Source of the DNA: Scilla litardierei
Lineage: Eukaryota > Streptophyta > Magnoliopsida > Asparagales > Asparagaceae
NCBI GenBank assembly: GCA_030789695.1
Contig: CM061132.1
Coordinates: 152,962,597-153,026,596 of the forward strand
Length of the DNA: 64,000 nt
Direction: 5' to 3'
The position numbers and the translations under genes are program-made. Numbering within the stretch: position 1 is the stretch's first letter; every line of letters begins with the position of its first letter. The notes below the pieces were generated by a model, which made no database searches, was not told the DNA's origin, and saw only the letters and a program-made list of their open reading frames with translations. Below, piece after piece: positions 41,260 to 52,786 of the stretch.

Positions 41260-42771
41260 TGTAATACACTGGAAGCTACTGCACAAGTACTAGAGGGGGG
41301 GTGAATAGTACTTTAAAATAACTAAGAGGATAATTCCTATTTATTTTGCAAACACAAACAATAATGCGGAATAGAAGATATACGACAAGAATAACACAAC
41401 GCAAACAATAGATCTAACGGGTTCGGATCCACCCAAGTCTCCCCGACTTGTTCCCGGTGATCCTACGTCCCGGACACCCGGATCCCTTCCGGCTACTTGA
41501 ATTAGAGTCCACTAACTCAAGCTTCCACTAAAAACTTCTTGTAGCAACAACTACAAGACAAATGAATACAAAGATTCAATCGTGACTCTCACAAACCGGG
41601 ATCACGAACCTCTAACAAACAGAGAGCAAAACTCAAATAAAAGATTTAAATATGAAATACTCACCACAAATTCCTATGCCTTGAGAGATACTTACGGTAT
41701 TAGGGCAAGGAAAGATGATGGAGAGAAAAGATCACGAAACCCTAGCACCACTAAGATGAACAGATGGAGACGGCTGGATGATGATGATGATGATCCTGCA
41801 ATCCTTCACGAGAATGAACGCACAAAAGCTAAAGAGCTCTTGGAAGAATTAGGTCAAAAAAGAGAGCGCGCGCGCTTTTTCAAGAATTCGAGCCTTCCAA
41901 AAATGATAATCAATACTCCAAAAAAACTAGGTCTGAAAAACTCTCTCATAATAGAAGAAATTCCATGTTTGAAACACATCAATAAGATATAGAAAGAATC
42001 AAAACAGATCCAGGAAAATCGTGGAAATAAAATCTCCAACGTCTGGAAAATTAAAGCAGCTTAATCGGTCTAAGAAGGATCATTAACCGATTAGATGGAG
42101 AACTAGTCGGTCGGTGAGCCTTCTTGGACCGACTAGTTGCAAACAGAGAATTGTGTGAAATAAGAAGGATAATCTAGTCGGTCTAAGAAGAAACATTAAC
42201 CGACTAGTTTGGGAACTAATCGGTCGGTGAACCTTCTTGGACCGACTAGTTGGTCAACAGAGATTAGGCTAAGATTCTCAAGGGTGACTAGTCGGTTCAA
42301 GAAGAATTCCTAACCGATTAGATTGTCATTTAATCGATTAGTTCTTTAACTTGAACCAACTAAGATGCACAAGAAGCCAAGTCAAAGACGATAAGCTAAT
42401 GAACCATATCTAGTGGCTTCTAAGGCATTCTTAAGGATAAGATAAGAAATATATGAGGGTTACTAAGCAAGTAAGACTCAAGGCTTAATATTCTATAATA
42501 CGGAGCTAGAAAACATAGAAATTTACAAGACAAACCGTCTTCAAAGCTCCAACATGACGAGTCTGAATCTCTTGACTTCATCAACAAGTCCTTAAGCTTC
42601 AACGAAGCTTCAGGCACAACGATCATGCGCTCTAAAGAAGTCTTGAGACGTCGCTTGAGATCTACAGAGTAAATTGACGACAATCTCCATAACTGCGCCC
42701 AAAGAGAATTAGTACACGATATGTATGTTTGTTCATCATCAAAACCAAATCAGGGGAATCAATACTCAACA
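41260..42771 (-). repeat. 3' LTR of element S (1,512 bp)
   Basis: It pairs with 51280-52781. It includes the gatgatgatgat run near 41,779, a gcgcgcgc run at 41,866 and the palindrome array at 42,062-42,350. The 136-codon plus ORF (41582-41992) is antisense LTR sequence. Confidence 0.93.
42062..42350. repeat. ACTAGTCGGT/ACCGACTAGT palindrome array in LTR S
   Basis: About nine copies occur as inverted pairs, for example ctagtcggtctaagaag facing aaccgactag, with 15-30 bp between partners. Known Sireviruses carry CACCGGACT-type palindromes in the LTR; this motif differs. The 5' LTR copy lies at about 52,066-52,350. Confidence 0.88.
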
Positions 42772-42785
42772 TTCTCCCCCTTTTT
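42772..42785 (-). other. Polypurine tract of element S
   Basis: The minus strand reads ccaaaaagggggagaa directly before tgttgagt. Further ggggga tracts on minus at 42,979 and 43,060 (ccaaagggggagag) are extra PPT-like copies, a Sirevirus trait. Confidence 0.88.
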
Positions 42786-43638
42786 GGTGATGACAAACCA
42801 ACATAAATATAAATTAATAATAATGAAATAAATGAAATTTACTTACTCTCACTGCATTGATGACACGTTAGTTCCATATTAAATAATGACCAGAAGCATC
42901 AAGCAGCAGAGAAAAGAATAAAACATGATCCAACTATCGAAATATAGGATCAGAATCTATAGATTTTTATATCTTCACTCCCCCTGAATCTAGCATATGG
43001 AATTAGATTCACGGTAATGTTTAAATTATCATTTAGCACTAAGTCAATATCAATTCTCTCCCCCTTTGGCATTATCCAAAAAGAGCGGGAGGAAGGCAAC
43101 GACAACAATAATGGCTAAACAAAAGTTTAAACAAGAGAGTCGAAGAATATGACGACGGTCCAAATGACACCAAGGAAAGACATCGAAGAAAAACAAAGTG
43201 TGTCAACTAGACCATTGGTGAAAAACGGAAAGATAGAACAGAAAAAACAACATCAAATCATATGATTGATTAAAGGAACAATCTCTTCAATATCAACATT
43301 TTTAGCAAATTGAGTGCATGGAAAACAATTCATGTTTTCATACAAATAAAGCTAAAGAACTAACATAGTCGCCGAGCGACGAAGGAAACAACAGAGGCAA
43401 AGTACAACGTGCACAAAGATACGAACTGCAACAGGATGTATATATATAGAACCAACAAAAGAGATACATCCAGGCAACACAAAAAATGTCTAACATCAGC
43501 AGATAGTAGCATAGAGTGCACAACATACACCAAAATGTAACAACAACAAAAATACAACCACCCAACTATCCTAGCCTCACTCTCTCACAATTAGATGTAT
43601 CATCCAAAGTGCTCAAAGGAGAGTCCTACAAGGTAGGC
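42786..43638 (-). other. 3' untranslated region of element S with extra PPT-like tracts
   Basis: Non-coding by composition. The minus ORFs at 43,338-43,565 are Cys/Leu-rich but overlap each other in two frames and have no recognisable domain; a transmembrane reading is possible but unsupported. Confidence 0.5.
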
Positions 43639-43955
43639 TCAGGAGGCAGAGGCAGGAGCTGCATCAGCGTCGGGCTGTGCAGTCGGAATGGCAGACTCTG
43701 AATCAACAGAAGTATCTACCGAAGGGATGGTGGCAGCAGGAGTGCTCTCGGGGACACGAATAGGAGAGGCAGTGGCAGGCTCCTCATCCTCAGCAGCATC
43801 CATGGCTTCCTCATCAGAAACAGATGGAGGAACCTCAACACCCAAGTGATCACAGAGGCCCTCCAGCATCTCCTCACAACGCAAGAGACGAGCGTCCCGA
43901 CGGCTCAGGGAAGCTGAGAGGCAGCGTGAGATGACGTAGGAGGAACAGAAGGGGT
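43639..43955 (-). pseudogene. C-terminal piece of the env-like protein of element S
   Basis: From about 43,955 a second frame reads SLSRRDARLLRCEEMLEGL, a helical stretch, then an acidic Ala/Pro/Ser-rich tail ending at 43639. It is in another frame than the main ORF, so one small indel separates them. Confidence 0.55.
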
Positions 43956-43958
43956 CGC

Positions 43959-45119
43959 CTACTGAACATGTCTCAAGGCAACAAGAGATTTCTTGACAAC
44001 GATCGTGTTCAAGGGAGGACCCAAAGGATGCTGATCGTCAGAAGGAAGGGGAACTCCAAAGTGACGGAAGACCAAAGTCAAGAGGTAAGGATATGGAATC
44101 TGCACGGCCTTGGACGACTTCCTGATACACTCAAAAGAGTCCATCTTTTCCAGAATGATACGAGCCCAATTTATTTCGCTCCCATCATACAAGGCATATA
44201 TGAGCTTCAGGAAGTGCTGGGATGGTAGACTAGAAGAGCCGTACTTCAGAAGAAGACACGACTTCAGAATCAAATTAAGAACCCATGCATTCGGCTTGAA
44301 GGATTTGGAGGGAACGCCTATCATGGCGGGAGGAACGACGTGAAACATATCAGCCAAAAGAGATTGATCGAGATCATGGATATTCTCCACAGAAATGTCA
44401 GACGGGAGTAGACCAGAAGACGAAATCCCAAGAATCTGTCCTAATATCTCTGCAATGAGGACAATAGGCGTCCCTAAAACAGTGCTCTCATTACAGTGCT
44501 TTTCGTCATACTCACCCCTAACTCGATTGGCATAGAAAAGCTTAACGAGTCGTGGGTAAGGATGAGGATTTGCCTTGGGATCGTGGCGAAGATAGTCAAG
44601 AAGCCCGCTATAGGATAAAAGATCGGCAAGCTTATGGAAATCATCAAACTTGACGTATTGTTCGAGAATCAAGGGGCAATGCTCAATACGGTTATAAGCG
44701 GTAAGACATAACGGATCATTACGACACAGAGATATATCGACCCCACCAGAAGGCATAGGACCCTTCCCTTTGGACTGTCGAGGGGTAGTGCGAGCAGGCG
44801 GGGTAGGTTCTTTCTCGGCAGCCTCAGACTCCGGGATATAATCCTCGTCAGAGTCAGATGGCGCTGAAGAACGATAGGGTCCAGGGGTCAAAATCTTTTT
44901 GAATTTAGGCTGGGGCGGGGGTTTAGATGAGGGTTTTGGTTTTGAAGAGGCCGCCTTCCTCTTTTTGAGTGGAGGCGAGGAAGACGATGGAGAAGCTGGC
45001 GATGAAGGGGGCTGACGAGATGATTTTGAACGGCATTTGGGTGGATTAGGGTTAGAAGGAGACTCGACAGTCATCGGAGAGGGACCAGAAGAGCGGATAG
45101 GGATTCTTGTTTTCGCCAT
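43959..45119 (-). CDS. Env-like / 'putative plant transposon protein' ORF of element S (386 aa)
   Basis: I chose the ATG at 45117-45119 (MAKTRIPIRSSGPSP). Residues 1-115 are low-complexity, Pro/Ser/Lys-rich (PSSPASPSSSSPPLKKRKAA). Residues about 125-385 form an all-helical-looking domain with LILEQYVKFDDFHKLADLL, then YPRLVKLFYANRVRGEYDE and IVLIAEILGQILGISSSG. This pattern (LV..FYAN, then a LIAEILG block) I associate with the plant-specific domain called 'putative plant transposon protein'. There is no signal peptide or obvious membrane segment in this part. It sits where Sireviruses carry an env-like gene. Function unknown; the C-terminal end is frame-shifted. Confidence 0.65.
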   Translation of the reverse strand: MAKTRIPIRSSGPSPMTVESPSNPNPPKCRSKSSRQPPSSPASPSSSSPPLKKRKAASSKPKPSSKPPPQPKFKKILTPGPYRSSAPSDSDEDYIPESEAAEKEPTPPARTTPRQSKGKGPMPSGGVDISLCRNDPLCLTAYNRIEHCPLILEQYVKFDDFHKLADLLSYSGLLDYLRHDPKANPHPYPRLVKLFYANRVRGEYDEKHCNESTVLGTPIVLIAEILGQILGISSSGLLPSDISVENIHDLDQSLLADMFHVVPPAMIGVPSKSFKPNAWVLNLILKSCLLLKYGSSSLPSQHFLKLIYALYDGSEINWARIILEKMDSFECIRKSSKAVQIPYPYLLTLVFRHFGVPLPSDDQHPLGPPLNTIVVKKSLVALRHVQ

Positions 45120-45383
45120 GAAATCGAGAAAAGTAACACAGAAAATACGAACGAAAATCAAACCCTAAAATGGAGAAAGAAGAGAGGAGGAGATACCCTA
45201 GGAGGAGGAGGACGACCGGCGGCGACGGATGCGACTGGAGACGGCGTTGGACGGTGGGAGACGAAAGGGGGTCGACGGCTTTAGGTTTTAGAAAAAGGGA
45301 GAGCACCGATTAAAATGAATTTCAATCGGTGTGGGGATGAGTTAATCGATTGAAAGGGGCCAAAGACGAATTTGCCCTTGCCC
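45120..45383 (-). other. Putative 5' untranslated segment of the env-like ORF
   Basis: About 265 bp between the palindrome cluster and the env-like ATG; no clear TATA box. The overlapping minus ORF at 45,052-45,306 is in another frame and not recognisable. Confidence 0.4.
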
Positions 45384-45570
45384 AACTAGTCGGTTTGAGT
45401 TCAGTAGCTGACAGACTAAAACGCATTCTAGTCGGTCTACGAATGAACTTGGACCGACTAAGTGGTAAACAGCAAGTGAGTCAAGAAATAGGGCACAAAC
45501 TAGTCGGTCTAAGTTCAATGTCTAATCGACTAGAACTAGTCGGTCTGTAGATGAACTTGAACCGACTAAA
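45384..45570. repeat. Internal ACTAGTCGGT palindrome cluster of element S
   Basis: At least seven half sites or palindromes (aactagtcggtttgag, ctagtcggtctacg, ggaccgactaag, ctaatcgactag, gaaccgactaaa) lie between the end of pol and the env-like ORF. They share the LTR motif but not the sequence between. This parallels element E. Confidence 0.85.
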
Positions 45571-45634
45571 TGAGTCCAAAAATTTGGAAATGAGAAATTT
45601 TGAGATCTTTCCCAAGAGCACTTGGACTAATCCT

Positions 45635-48600
45635 CTAAACACTCTCATTTGCACTTATGCTACCCCATAAAACCATAAAACCATAAATACGACGCGCAAA
45701 ACGCAAACCCGTCATAAATCCAGCATAAATAGATAATATCATAACAAATGTATGCATGAGCTTATGAATATCGCAATCATGCAAACAATATAAAAAAATA
45801 TGAATCCTAAATCTCGGATTCACCCATAATCCCCAATTCTCGACTAACCACACAAAGGAATCTTCCTTAAGTGGTTTCGTGAGAATATCGGCGATTTGCT
45901 TCTGGATATCAACGTACAATAATATGACGTCCTTTTTAGCTACATGATCATCTAGAAAATGATGGCGGACATCTATGTGTTTGGTACGGGAATGGTGTAC
46001 CGGATTCTTAGAGAGACATATCACACTTAGGTTGTCCACAATGATAGGGCAAGTATCACAGTGTACACCAAAGTCTTTCAGTGTGTGTCTCATCCAAAGA
46101 ACCAGTGTACATGCAGCACCAGTGGCGATATATTCCGCCTCGGTGGTTGAAAGTGATATTGAATTCTGCTTCTTGGAAAACCAAGAGACAAGGGAATTTC
46201 CTATAAAATGGCAAGTGTCACTAGTACTTTTCCTATCGGATTTGCATCCAGCATAATCTGCATCACTATATGAGATTAACTCATATGTGTTTGACTTTGG
46301 ATAGAATAATCCGTAGTCTAGTGTGTGACTTAAATAACGAAAAATACGTTTTATCGCTATTAAGTGTGATTCCTTATGTTGTGACTGATACCTAGTACAA
46401 ACACATACAACAAATATTACATCTAGCCTACTAGCAGTAAGATATAATAGACAACCTATCATACCTCGATATAGACGAATGTCTACATCTTTGCCGCCCG
46501 TATCTTTCTCAAGATGTGTTGTGGTGCTCATCGGAGTCTTCTTGCTAGAAGCACTCTCCATTCCAAATCACTTTAACAGTTCTGCCGTATACTTGGTTTG
46601 GTGGATGAAGATCCCATCATTCATTTGGCGAATTTGGAGTCCTAAGAAGTATTTGAGCTCACCCATGTGGCTCATCTCAAACTGATCCTTCATAACATTA
46701 GAAAACTCTTCGTAGAGAGTGAAGTTAGTAGCACCGAAAATGATATCATCTACGTAAATTTGAACTAGAATAATATCATGATTAGCATACTTAACAAAAA
46801 GCGTTGAATCAACCTCACCCATTTTGAAACCCAAATCCAAAAGAAAGTTCTTTAAGCGGTCATACCAAGCTCTAGGAGCTTGTCTCAAACCATAAAGTGC
46901 TTTCTTAAGTTTGAAAACGTGATTCAGAAATTTTTCGTTAATAAAACCAGGAGGTTGAGAAACATATACTTCCTCAACGATATCTCCGTTTAAAAACGCA
47001 CTCTTTACGTCCATTTGAAAAGGTTTGAAATCTTTGTGGCATGCAAATGACAATAATAGTCTAATAGATTCTAATCTAGCTATAGGTGCAGAGGATTCCT
47101 CGAAATCGATACATTCATCTTGCCTGTAGCCTTGAACGACTAACCGAGCTTTGTTCCGGATGACATTTTGGTTCTCGTCTGTCTTGTTCTTGAAGATCCA
47201 CTTCGTTCATATAACGTTGTGGTTCTTCGAAGGCAACGAAACGAGCTCCCAGACCTCATTTCTCTCAAACTGAATGAGCTCCTCTTCCATGGCTATGATC
47301 CAAGAACTAACTTCGCATGTCTCGTTGAAATTCTTTGGCTCCACGGAAGAGACAAAAGCACAATGAGCGAAGAAGTTGACTTGAGACCTTGTTTTGACAC
47401 CATCTTCCATGTTGCCAATCACTTGTTCATGAAGATGGTCACGAACAGTTGGAAGCTTTCTGGGAACACCTTGGTCACTAGGAACATTCTCAAGAGATTC
47501 ATTAGTAGGGTTAGTTTCAACAGAATCAATAGCATTAGACTTATCAACAGAATCACAAACTACTTCTATAGAGTCATCGTCATCGATAATTCTAGACGAG
47601 ATAAAGTCTTCATTAAATGATACATGAAGTGATTCCTCGATCGTTGAGGTTATCTTGTTGTATATCCGGTAGGCTTTGCTACGGGAGGAATATCCAACAA
47701 AGATCCCCTCATCGGATCTTGGATCAAATTTGTCCAAACTGCCATACGTGTTCTTGATAAAACATTTTGCACCAAAAACTCTAAAATGTTTAACTTGAGG
47801 TAACCTACCAAATAACAATTCATAACAAGTTTGTTTAGTGCCGGGCCTCAAGAGTATTCTATTAAACACATAGCAAGTGGTATGTACCGCTTCTGCCCAA
47901 AATTGATGGCCAAGGTGGCTATCATCAAGCATAGTGCAAGCACATTCCACTAGCGCCCTATACTTTCTCTCAACAACACCATTTTGAGGGGGTGCGCGAG
48001 GAAAAGAAAAGGTGTGAGTAATACCAACCTCATCACAGAAGTTTGAGAAAGACTCGTTCTCAAATTCCTCGCCATGATCACTACGAATAGTGAAAATGGT
48101 GGTTCCAATGAGATTTTGTACTTTCTTAGCAAACACTGTGAAGTTTTCAAAAGCATCATTTTTATTAACTAAAGTAAATACCCAAGTAAACCTAGAAAAG
48201 TCATCAATGATGACAAGTCCATATCGGGCATTCCCTAATGAAGCAACTCTAGTTGGCCCAAAAAGATCTAGATGTAAAAGCTCTAGAGGCCGTTTAGAGG
48301 ATATGCTTTTCTTAGGTTTGAATGACGATTTTGGAAGTTTGCCTCGTTGACACGAGTCGCGAAAGATTTTCTTTTTAAAAGAACGCTTAAGGAATCCTTT
48401 TATAGAATCTAGCTTGGATAGTTTGAAAAGTGTTCCGAAATTCGCATGACCAAAACGTCTATGCCATAAGTGTTGCTCACTTGTGTTGGCAATAAGACAT
48501 TGTTCATGGGAATTTGGAATATCTAAGATATATAAGTCATTATGGCATGTGCCAGAGAAAAACAAACTATTATTATCAATCCTTAAAATATGGCACATTC

Positions 48601-48946
48601 CTTTCTCAAAGCTAACTTTGTAACCCTTGTCACAAACTTGACTTATAGATATTAGATTGTGATTTAAACATTTAACAAGGTAAACATCACTTATAAGAGG
48701 TTTAGAAGGGTTACCAACTTTTCCAACACCTATGATGGTTCCACTCTCGTTGCCTCTAAAGACCACTCGGTTTCCATTTTCAATCGGTACCACTTCGGAT
48801 AGCAACAGAGCTTTACCAGTCATGTGTTTTGAGCACCCGCTATCAAGTATCCAACCGTTCTTGGAGCCAGATTTAGATTTGTTGCTCCTTTTCTTTTTCT
48901 TGAGTAACTGAAGATAAAAACATTGTATCATGATACCCAATGTCAT
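45635..48946 (-). pseudogene. pol of element S: protease, integrase, RT and RNase H in one frame with two TGA stops
   Basis: Copia polyprotein. From the Met at 48946: protease WILDSGCSKHMTG (Asp at residue 35); GAG-pre-integrase HLWHRRFGHANF; integrase core with LLHLDLFGPT, IRSDHGEEFEN and a PPQNGVVERK block; the linker GIFVGYSSRSKAYR; RT with [18 protein letters not shown] and [12 protein letters not shown]; RNase H with SYSDADYAGCKSDRKS, STTEAEYIATGA and TKHIDVRHHF. The frame is continuous over 3.3 kb except TGA at 47207-47209 (start of RT) and TGA at 46568-46570 (before RNase H, likely CGA to TGA). Otherwise catalytic residues are kept. Confidence 0.93.
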
Positions 48947-49669
48947 TGGGTCCTAAGAGATTAGACCTTTGGAAGCCAAGTCCAATTGGACTTAGACTTC
49001 CCAATATAATCATCATTGTGCACAACATTCATAAAATACGAGTTTATATATGCTTGTTTCTCATGCATGCTAGTGTCCTTCGGACCCCCAAATAGAGAAT
49101 GTCTTGAGAGCCCTATTCCTATTGGGAACATGCAAATTTTGTTGATTTCTACGTGGTGCATGTGTTCTACGGGGAAGTGGCCTAGTGTATGCATGTCGTG
49201 GATAAGCATGCGGCACATGATGAAATGGTGGTGGCAACATATGATATGGTGCATGATGGTAATCATTCATGTAATAATGGTGAGGGTAAACATATTCATG
49301 TGGAGGAACACGTGTGTGAGTGTGTCTCACTTGGTGTGCACATGCTCGTGGACGTGGAGCATAAAAATCATCATAAGTGTGAACATGTGGAGTAGGAGGT
49401 GTTTTCCTACGTGGTATAGAATTTGTGTACATAAATGCATGATCCTTCTTTGGAGGTCCATCCAAAGTGGGTTTCTTTCCAAAAGGGGATGTGAACTTAG
49501 TGGAAGTACCATTGGAAGATGAACTACCCATGGGGTGTTTACTCCCACTAGTTGAGGCATCGGAGGATGGCCTTACAAAGGTGGTGGAAGATTTGGATGA
49601 ATTTTTCTTATTATATCCCAACCCAATGCGATGATTGGCCGGAAGTAAGTCATTCAGAATATTATCCAA
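48947..49669 (-). pseudogene. gag-protease junction region of element S, frame-shifted
   Basis: Minus-strand codons from 49669 give a Pro/His/Tyr/Arg-rich segment (HHYYMNDYHHAPYHM) and end at a stop at 49070. The adjacent frame carries on to about 48,961 (HEKQAYINSYFMNVVHNDDY), and pol resumes in the first frame. At least two compensating indels are needed. Confidence 0.7.
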
Positions 49670-49704
49670 ACGATCCTTGCCTTTGTTAAATTTCTCAACA
49701 CGGC

Positions 49705-51252
49705 CTAATGTAAACTCATATTTCTCAGTGAGAAAAGTATTTTAGTATCCAAAGTAGACACTTGTGCGGTGAGTTCACAAACACGTGACTTGAGATTCTC
49801 ATTCTCGATACTCAAAGTTGAGTTTCGAGAAATCAAATCCGCTATCTCATGTTCATCCTGATCCACAATATTAACATGCTCAAGTTGAGATTTGAGATTT
49901 ACAATCTCAATTCTCAAGGCTTCAACAACGGTGTCATTGTTGGTGATGACAGGTTTAGGTGTGGTTAGAAGACTTAGCTCATCTTTGATTTTAGTATATC
50001 TATTCACTAACTTAAAATACTTAGACCAAATTTCTTCATTAGCTAATCTAAGGTCATCCATAGTTACCTCTTCACCTTCATCCTCGCTTTCATCTGAAGC
50101 GGTCTCTTGATCGTATTGTTCTCGTGCCATGAAGCATATGTGCGCTTTCTCCACTTGTTCTTCATTTGACTCACCACTTGAAGAGTCCTCTTCAGAGTCG
50201 GTGAATGTACCAACAAGTTCTTTCTTGTACTCCTTCTTGTACTTTCTTGACTTGTCGTACTTAGGTGCCTTCCATTTCTCCTTTTGTTTGTTGAGGGGAC
50301 AATCGACCTTGATGTGTCCTGACTTATTGCATTTGAAACACAAAGAAGAAGAGGAATTAGTAGAACCAACTTTGGATTTGTTCTTGAAATTACCTTTTCG
50401 AAAAAACCGGTTGAACTTATTTTCCATGAGGGCCAAAGATTCCATGTCCAATTCAGCTTCATATTCTTCACTATCGGTAGGTATGGTAGGGGCGGCCTTG
50501 AAAGCAATCGCCTTTTTCTTCGGCTCTTCTTACTTCAAGAACGCCTTCATCTTGTCATGCATCTTGATCTTGCTGTCCTTTTGTACCTCATAAGACATTA
50601 ATGTACCCATTAGTTGAACAATAGTATACTTAGACATATCATTACCTTCCTCGATAGCGTAGGTTTGCTTTTCCCAACTCGAAGGAAGTCCGTCAATGAT
50701 CTTTGCGACTTTCTCTTCTTGGGTATAGGTCTTCCCAAGAGCTTCTAATTCGTTGGTTAGATCCACGAAGCGAGCATAGTATTCCTTAATTCTTTCACCT
50801 TGTTCCATGTGAAATAACTCGAACTCTTTATTAGCAACAATGAGTTTAGAGTGTTTTACCCTGCTCGTTCCCTCGTGCATGATGAGAAGTTGATTCCAAA
50901 TCTGATATGCACTCTTACATGTGCATATCTTATTGAAGTCTTCAGGCTCCAATGCATATTGTAAGGCATTCATTGCCTTGGCATTGTTCACCTCCGCTGC
51001 AACCTCCGCGGTAGTCCACTTTGTGAAGTCTTCTTCAATGGGCTCAACGTACTCCGTTAACGTGGCTCTCCAAAGTGATGCGCTCCGGAGAAAGGTTTCC
51101 ATCCGACATTTCCAGTACCCATAGTTGGTACCGTTGAAGTGAGGAGGCTTGGTTGAGGAGTAACCTTCGAACACTGAAGAGGCTCCTTCACGATTCTTGT
51201 AAGAGTTGTAGTCGGGAGTTGGTCGAACGGCATTGTTGTCGTTGTTTGTCAT
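49705..51252 (-). pseudogene. gag of element S (UBN2 plus CCHC), one internal TAA
   Basis: The ATG at 51250-51252 (MTNNDNNAVRPTPDYN) opens right after the PBS. Residues about 30-230 form the UBN2 gag domain (HFNGTNYGYWKCRMETFL, then YAIEEGNDMSKYTIVQLMG). A TAA at 50530-50532 interrupts, and the same frame continues with the zinc knuckle CFKCNKSGHIKVDCP (near 50,345-50,300), an acidic Ser/Glu stretch and a coiled coil (about residues 430-510). The frame ends at 49705. Order and length fit Sirevirus gag. Confidence 0.92.
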
Positions 51253-51265
51253 AGCTATGAACCAA

Positions 51266-51277
51266 GCTCTGATACCA
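51266..51277 (-). other. Primer binding site of element S (initiator-Met)
   Basis: The minus strand reads tggtatcagagc, two bases from the LTR end; an exact copia consensus. Confidence 0.93.
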
Positions 51278-51279
51278 AA

Positions 51280-52781
51280 TGTAATACCCTGGAAGCTACT
51301 GCACAAGTACTAAGGGGGGTGAATAGTACTTTAAAATAACTAAGAGGATAATTCCTAATTATTTTGCAAACACAAACAATAATGCGGAATAGAAGATAGA
51401 TAACAAGAATAACACAACCTAAACAATAGATCTAACGGGTTCGGATCCACCCAAGTCTCCCCGACTTGTTCCCGGTGATCCTATGTCCCGGACACCCGGA
51501 TCCCTTCCGGATACTTGAGTTAGAGTCCACTAACTCAAGCTTCCACTAAAAACTTCTTGTAGCAACTACTACAAGAAAAATGAATACAAAGATTCAATCG
51601 TGACTCCCACAAACCGGGATCACGAACCTCTCATAAACCGAGAGCAATTAATTAAATAAGAAATACTTACCACAAATTCCTATGCCTTGAGAGATACTTA
51701 CGGTATTACGGCAAGAAAAGATGATGGAGAGAAAAGATCACGAAATCCTAGCACCACTGAGATGAACAGATGGAGACGGCTAGGATGATGATGATGATGA
51801 TGATCCTTCAATCCTTCAGGAGAATGAACGCACAAAAGCTAAAGAACTCTTGGAAGAATTAGGTCAGAGAGAGAGAGATATAGAGCTTTTTCAAGAATTC
51901 GAGCCTTTCAAAAATGATAATCGATACTCCAAAAAACTAGGTCTGAAAAACTCTCTCATAATAGAAGAAATTCCATGTTTGAAACGCATCAAACAGATAT
52001 GGAAAGAATCAAAACAGATCCAGGAAAATCGTGGAAATAAAATCTCCAACGTATGGAAAATTAAAGCAGCTTAATCGATCTAAGAAGGACCATTTACCGA
52101 TTAGATGGAGAACTAGTCGGTCGGTGAGCCTTCTTGGACCGACTAGTTGCAAACAAAGAATTTTATGAAATAAGAAGGATAATCTAGTCGGTCTAAGTAG
52201 AAACATTAACCGACTAGTTTAGGAACTAATCGGTCGGTGAACCTTCTTGGACCGACTAGTTGGTCAATAGAGATTAAGCTAAGATTCTCAAGGATGACTA
52301 GTCGGTTTAAGAAGAATTCTTAACCGATTAGATTGTCATTTAATCGATTAGTTCTTCAATTTGAACCAACTAAGATGCACAAGAATCCAAGTCAAAGACG
52401 ATAAGCTAATGAACCATATCTAATGGCTTCTAAGGCATTCTTAAGGATAAGATAAGATAGATATGAGGGTTACTAAGCAAGTAAGACTCAAGGCTTAACA
52501 TTCTATAATACAGAGCTAGAAAACATAGAAATTTACAGGACAAACCGTCTTCAAAGCTCCAATATGACGAGTCTGAATCTCTTGACTTCATCAACAAGTC
52601 CTTGAGCTTCAACGAAGCTTCAGGCACAACGATCATGCGCTCTAAAGAAGTCTTGAGACGTCACTTGAGATCTACAGAGTAAATTGGCGACGATCTCCAT
52701 AACTGCACTCAAAGAGAACTAGTACATGATATTTATGTTTGTTCATCATCAAAACCAAATCAGGGGAATTAATACTCAACA
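51280..52781 (-). repeat. 5' LTR of element S (1,502 bp)
   Basis: It pairs with 41260-42771, with scattered substitutions and small indels; it starts tgtaatac and ends actcaaca on plus. Confidence 0.93.
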
Positions 52782-52786
52782 GTAAA

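Larger units (their letters stand above)
41260..52781 (-). mobile_element. Element S: Sirevirus-type Ty1/copia element with env-like region (11.5 kb)
   Basis: LTRs of about 1.5 kb (tgtaatac..actcaaca on plus) flank the element; the TSD is imperfect, ttaaa against gtaaa. On minus the order is LTR, PBS tggtatcagagc, gag with CCHC knuckle and coiled coil, protease, integrase, RT, RNase H, a palindrome spacer, an env-like ORF, PPT aaaaagggggagaa and LTR. The PPT, the extra PPT-like tracts, the LTR palindromes and the env-like ORF are known Sirevirus traits. Gag and pol each carry nonsense codons and gag also frameshifts. The LTRs differ visibly more than those of E, so it is older. Confidence 0.93.
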
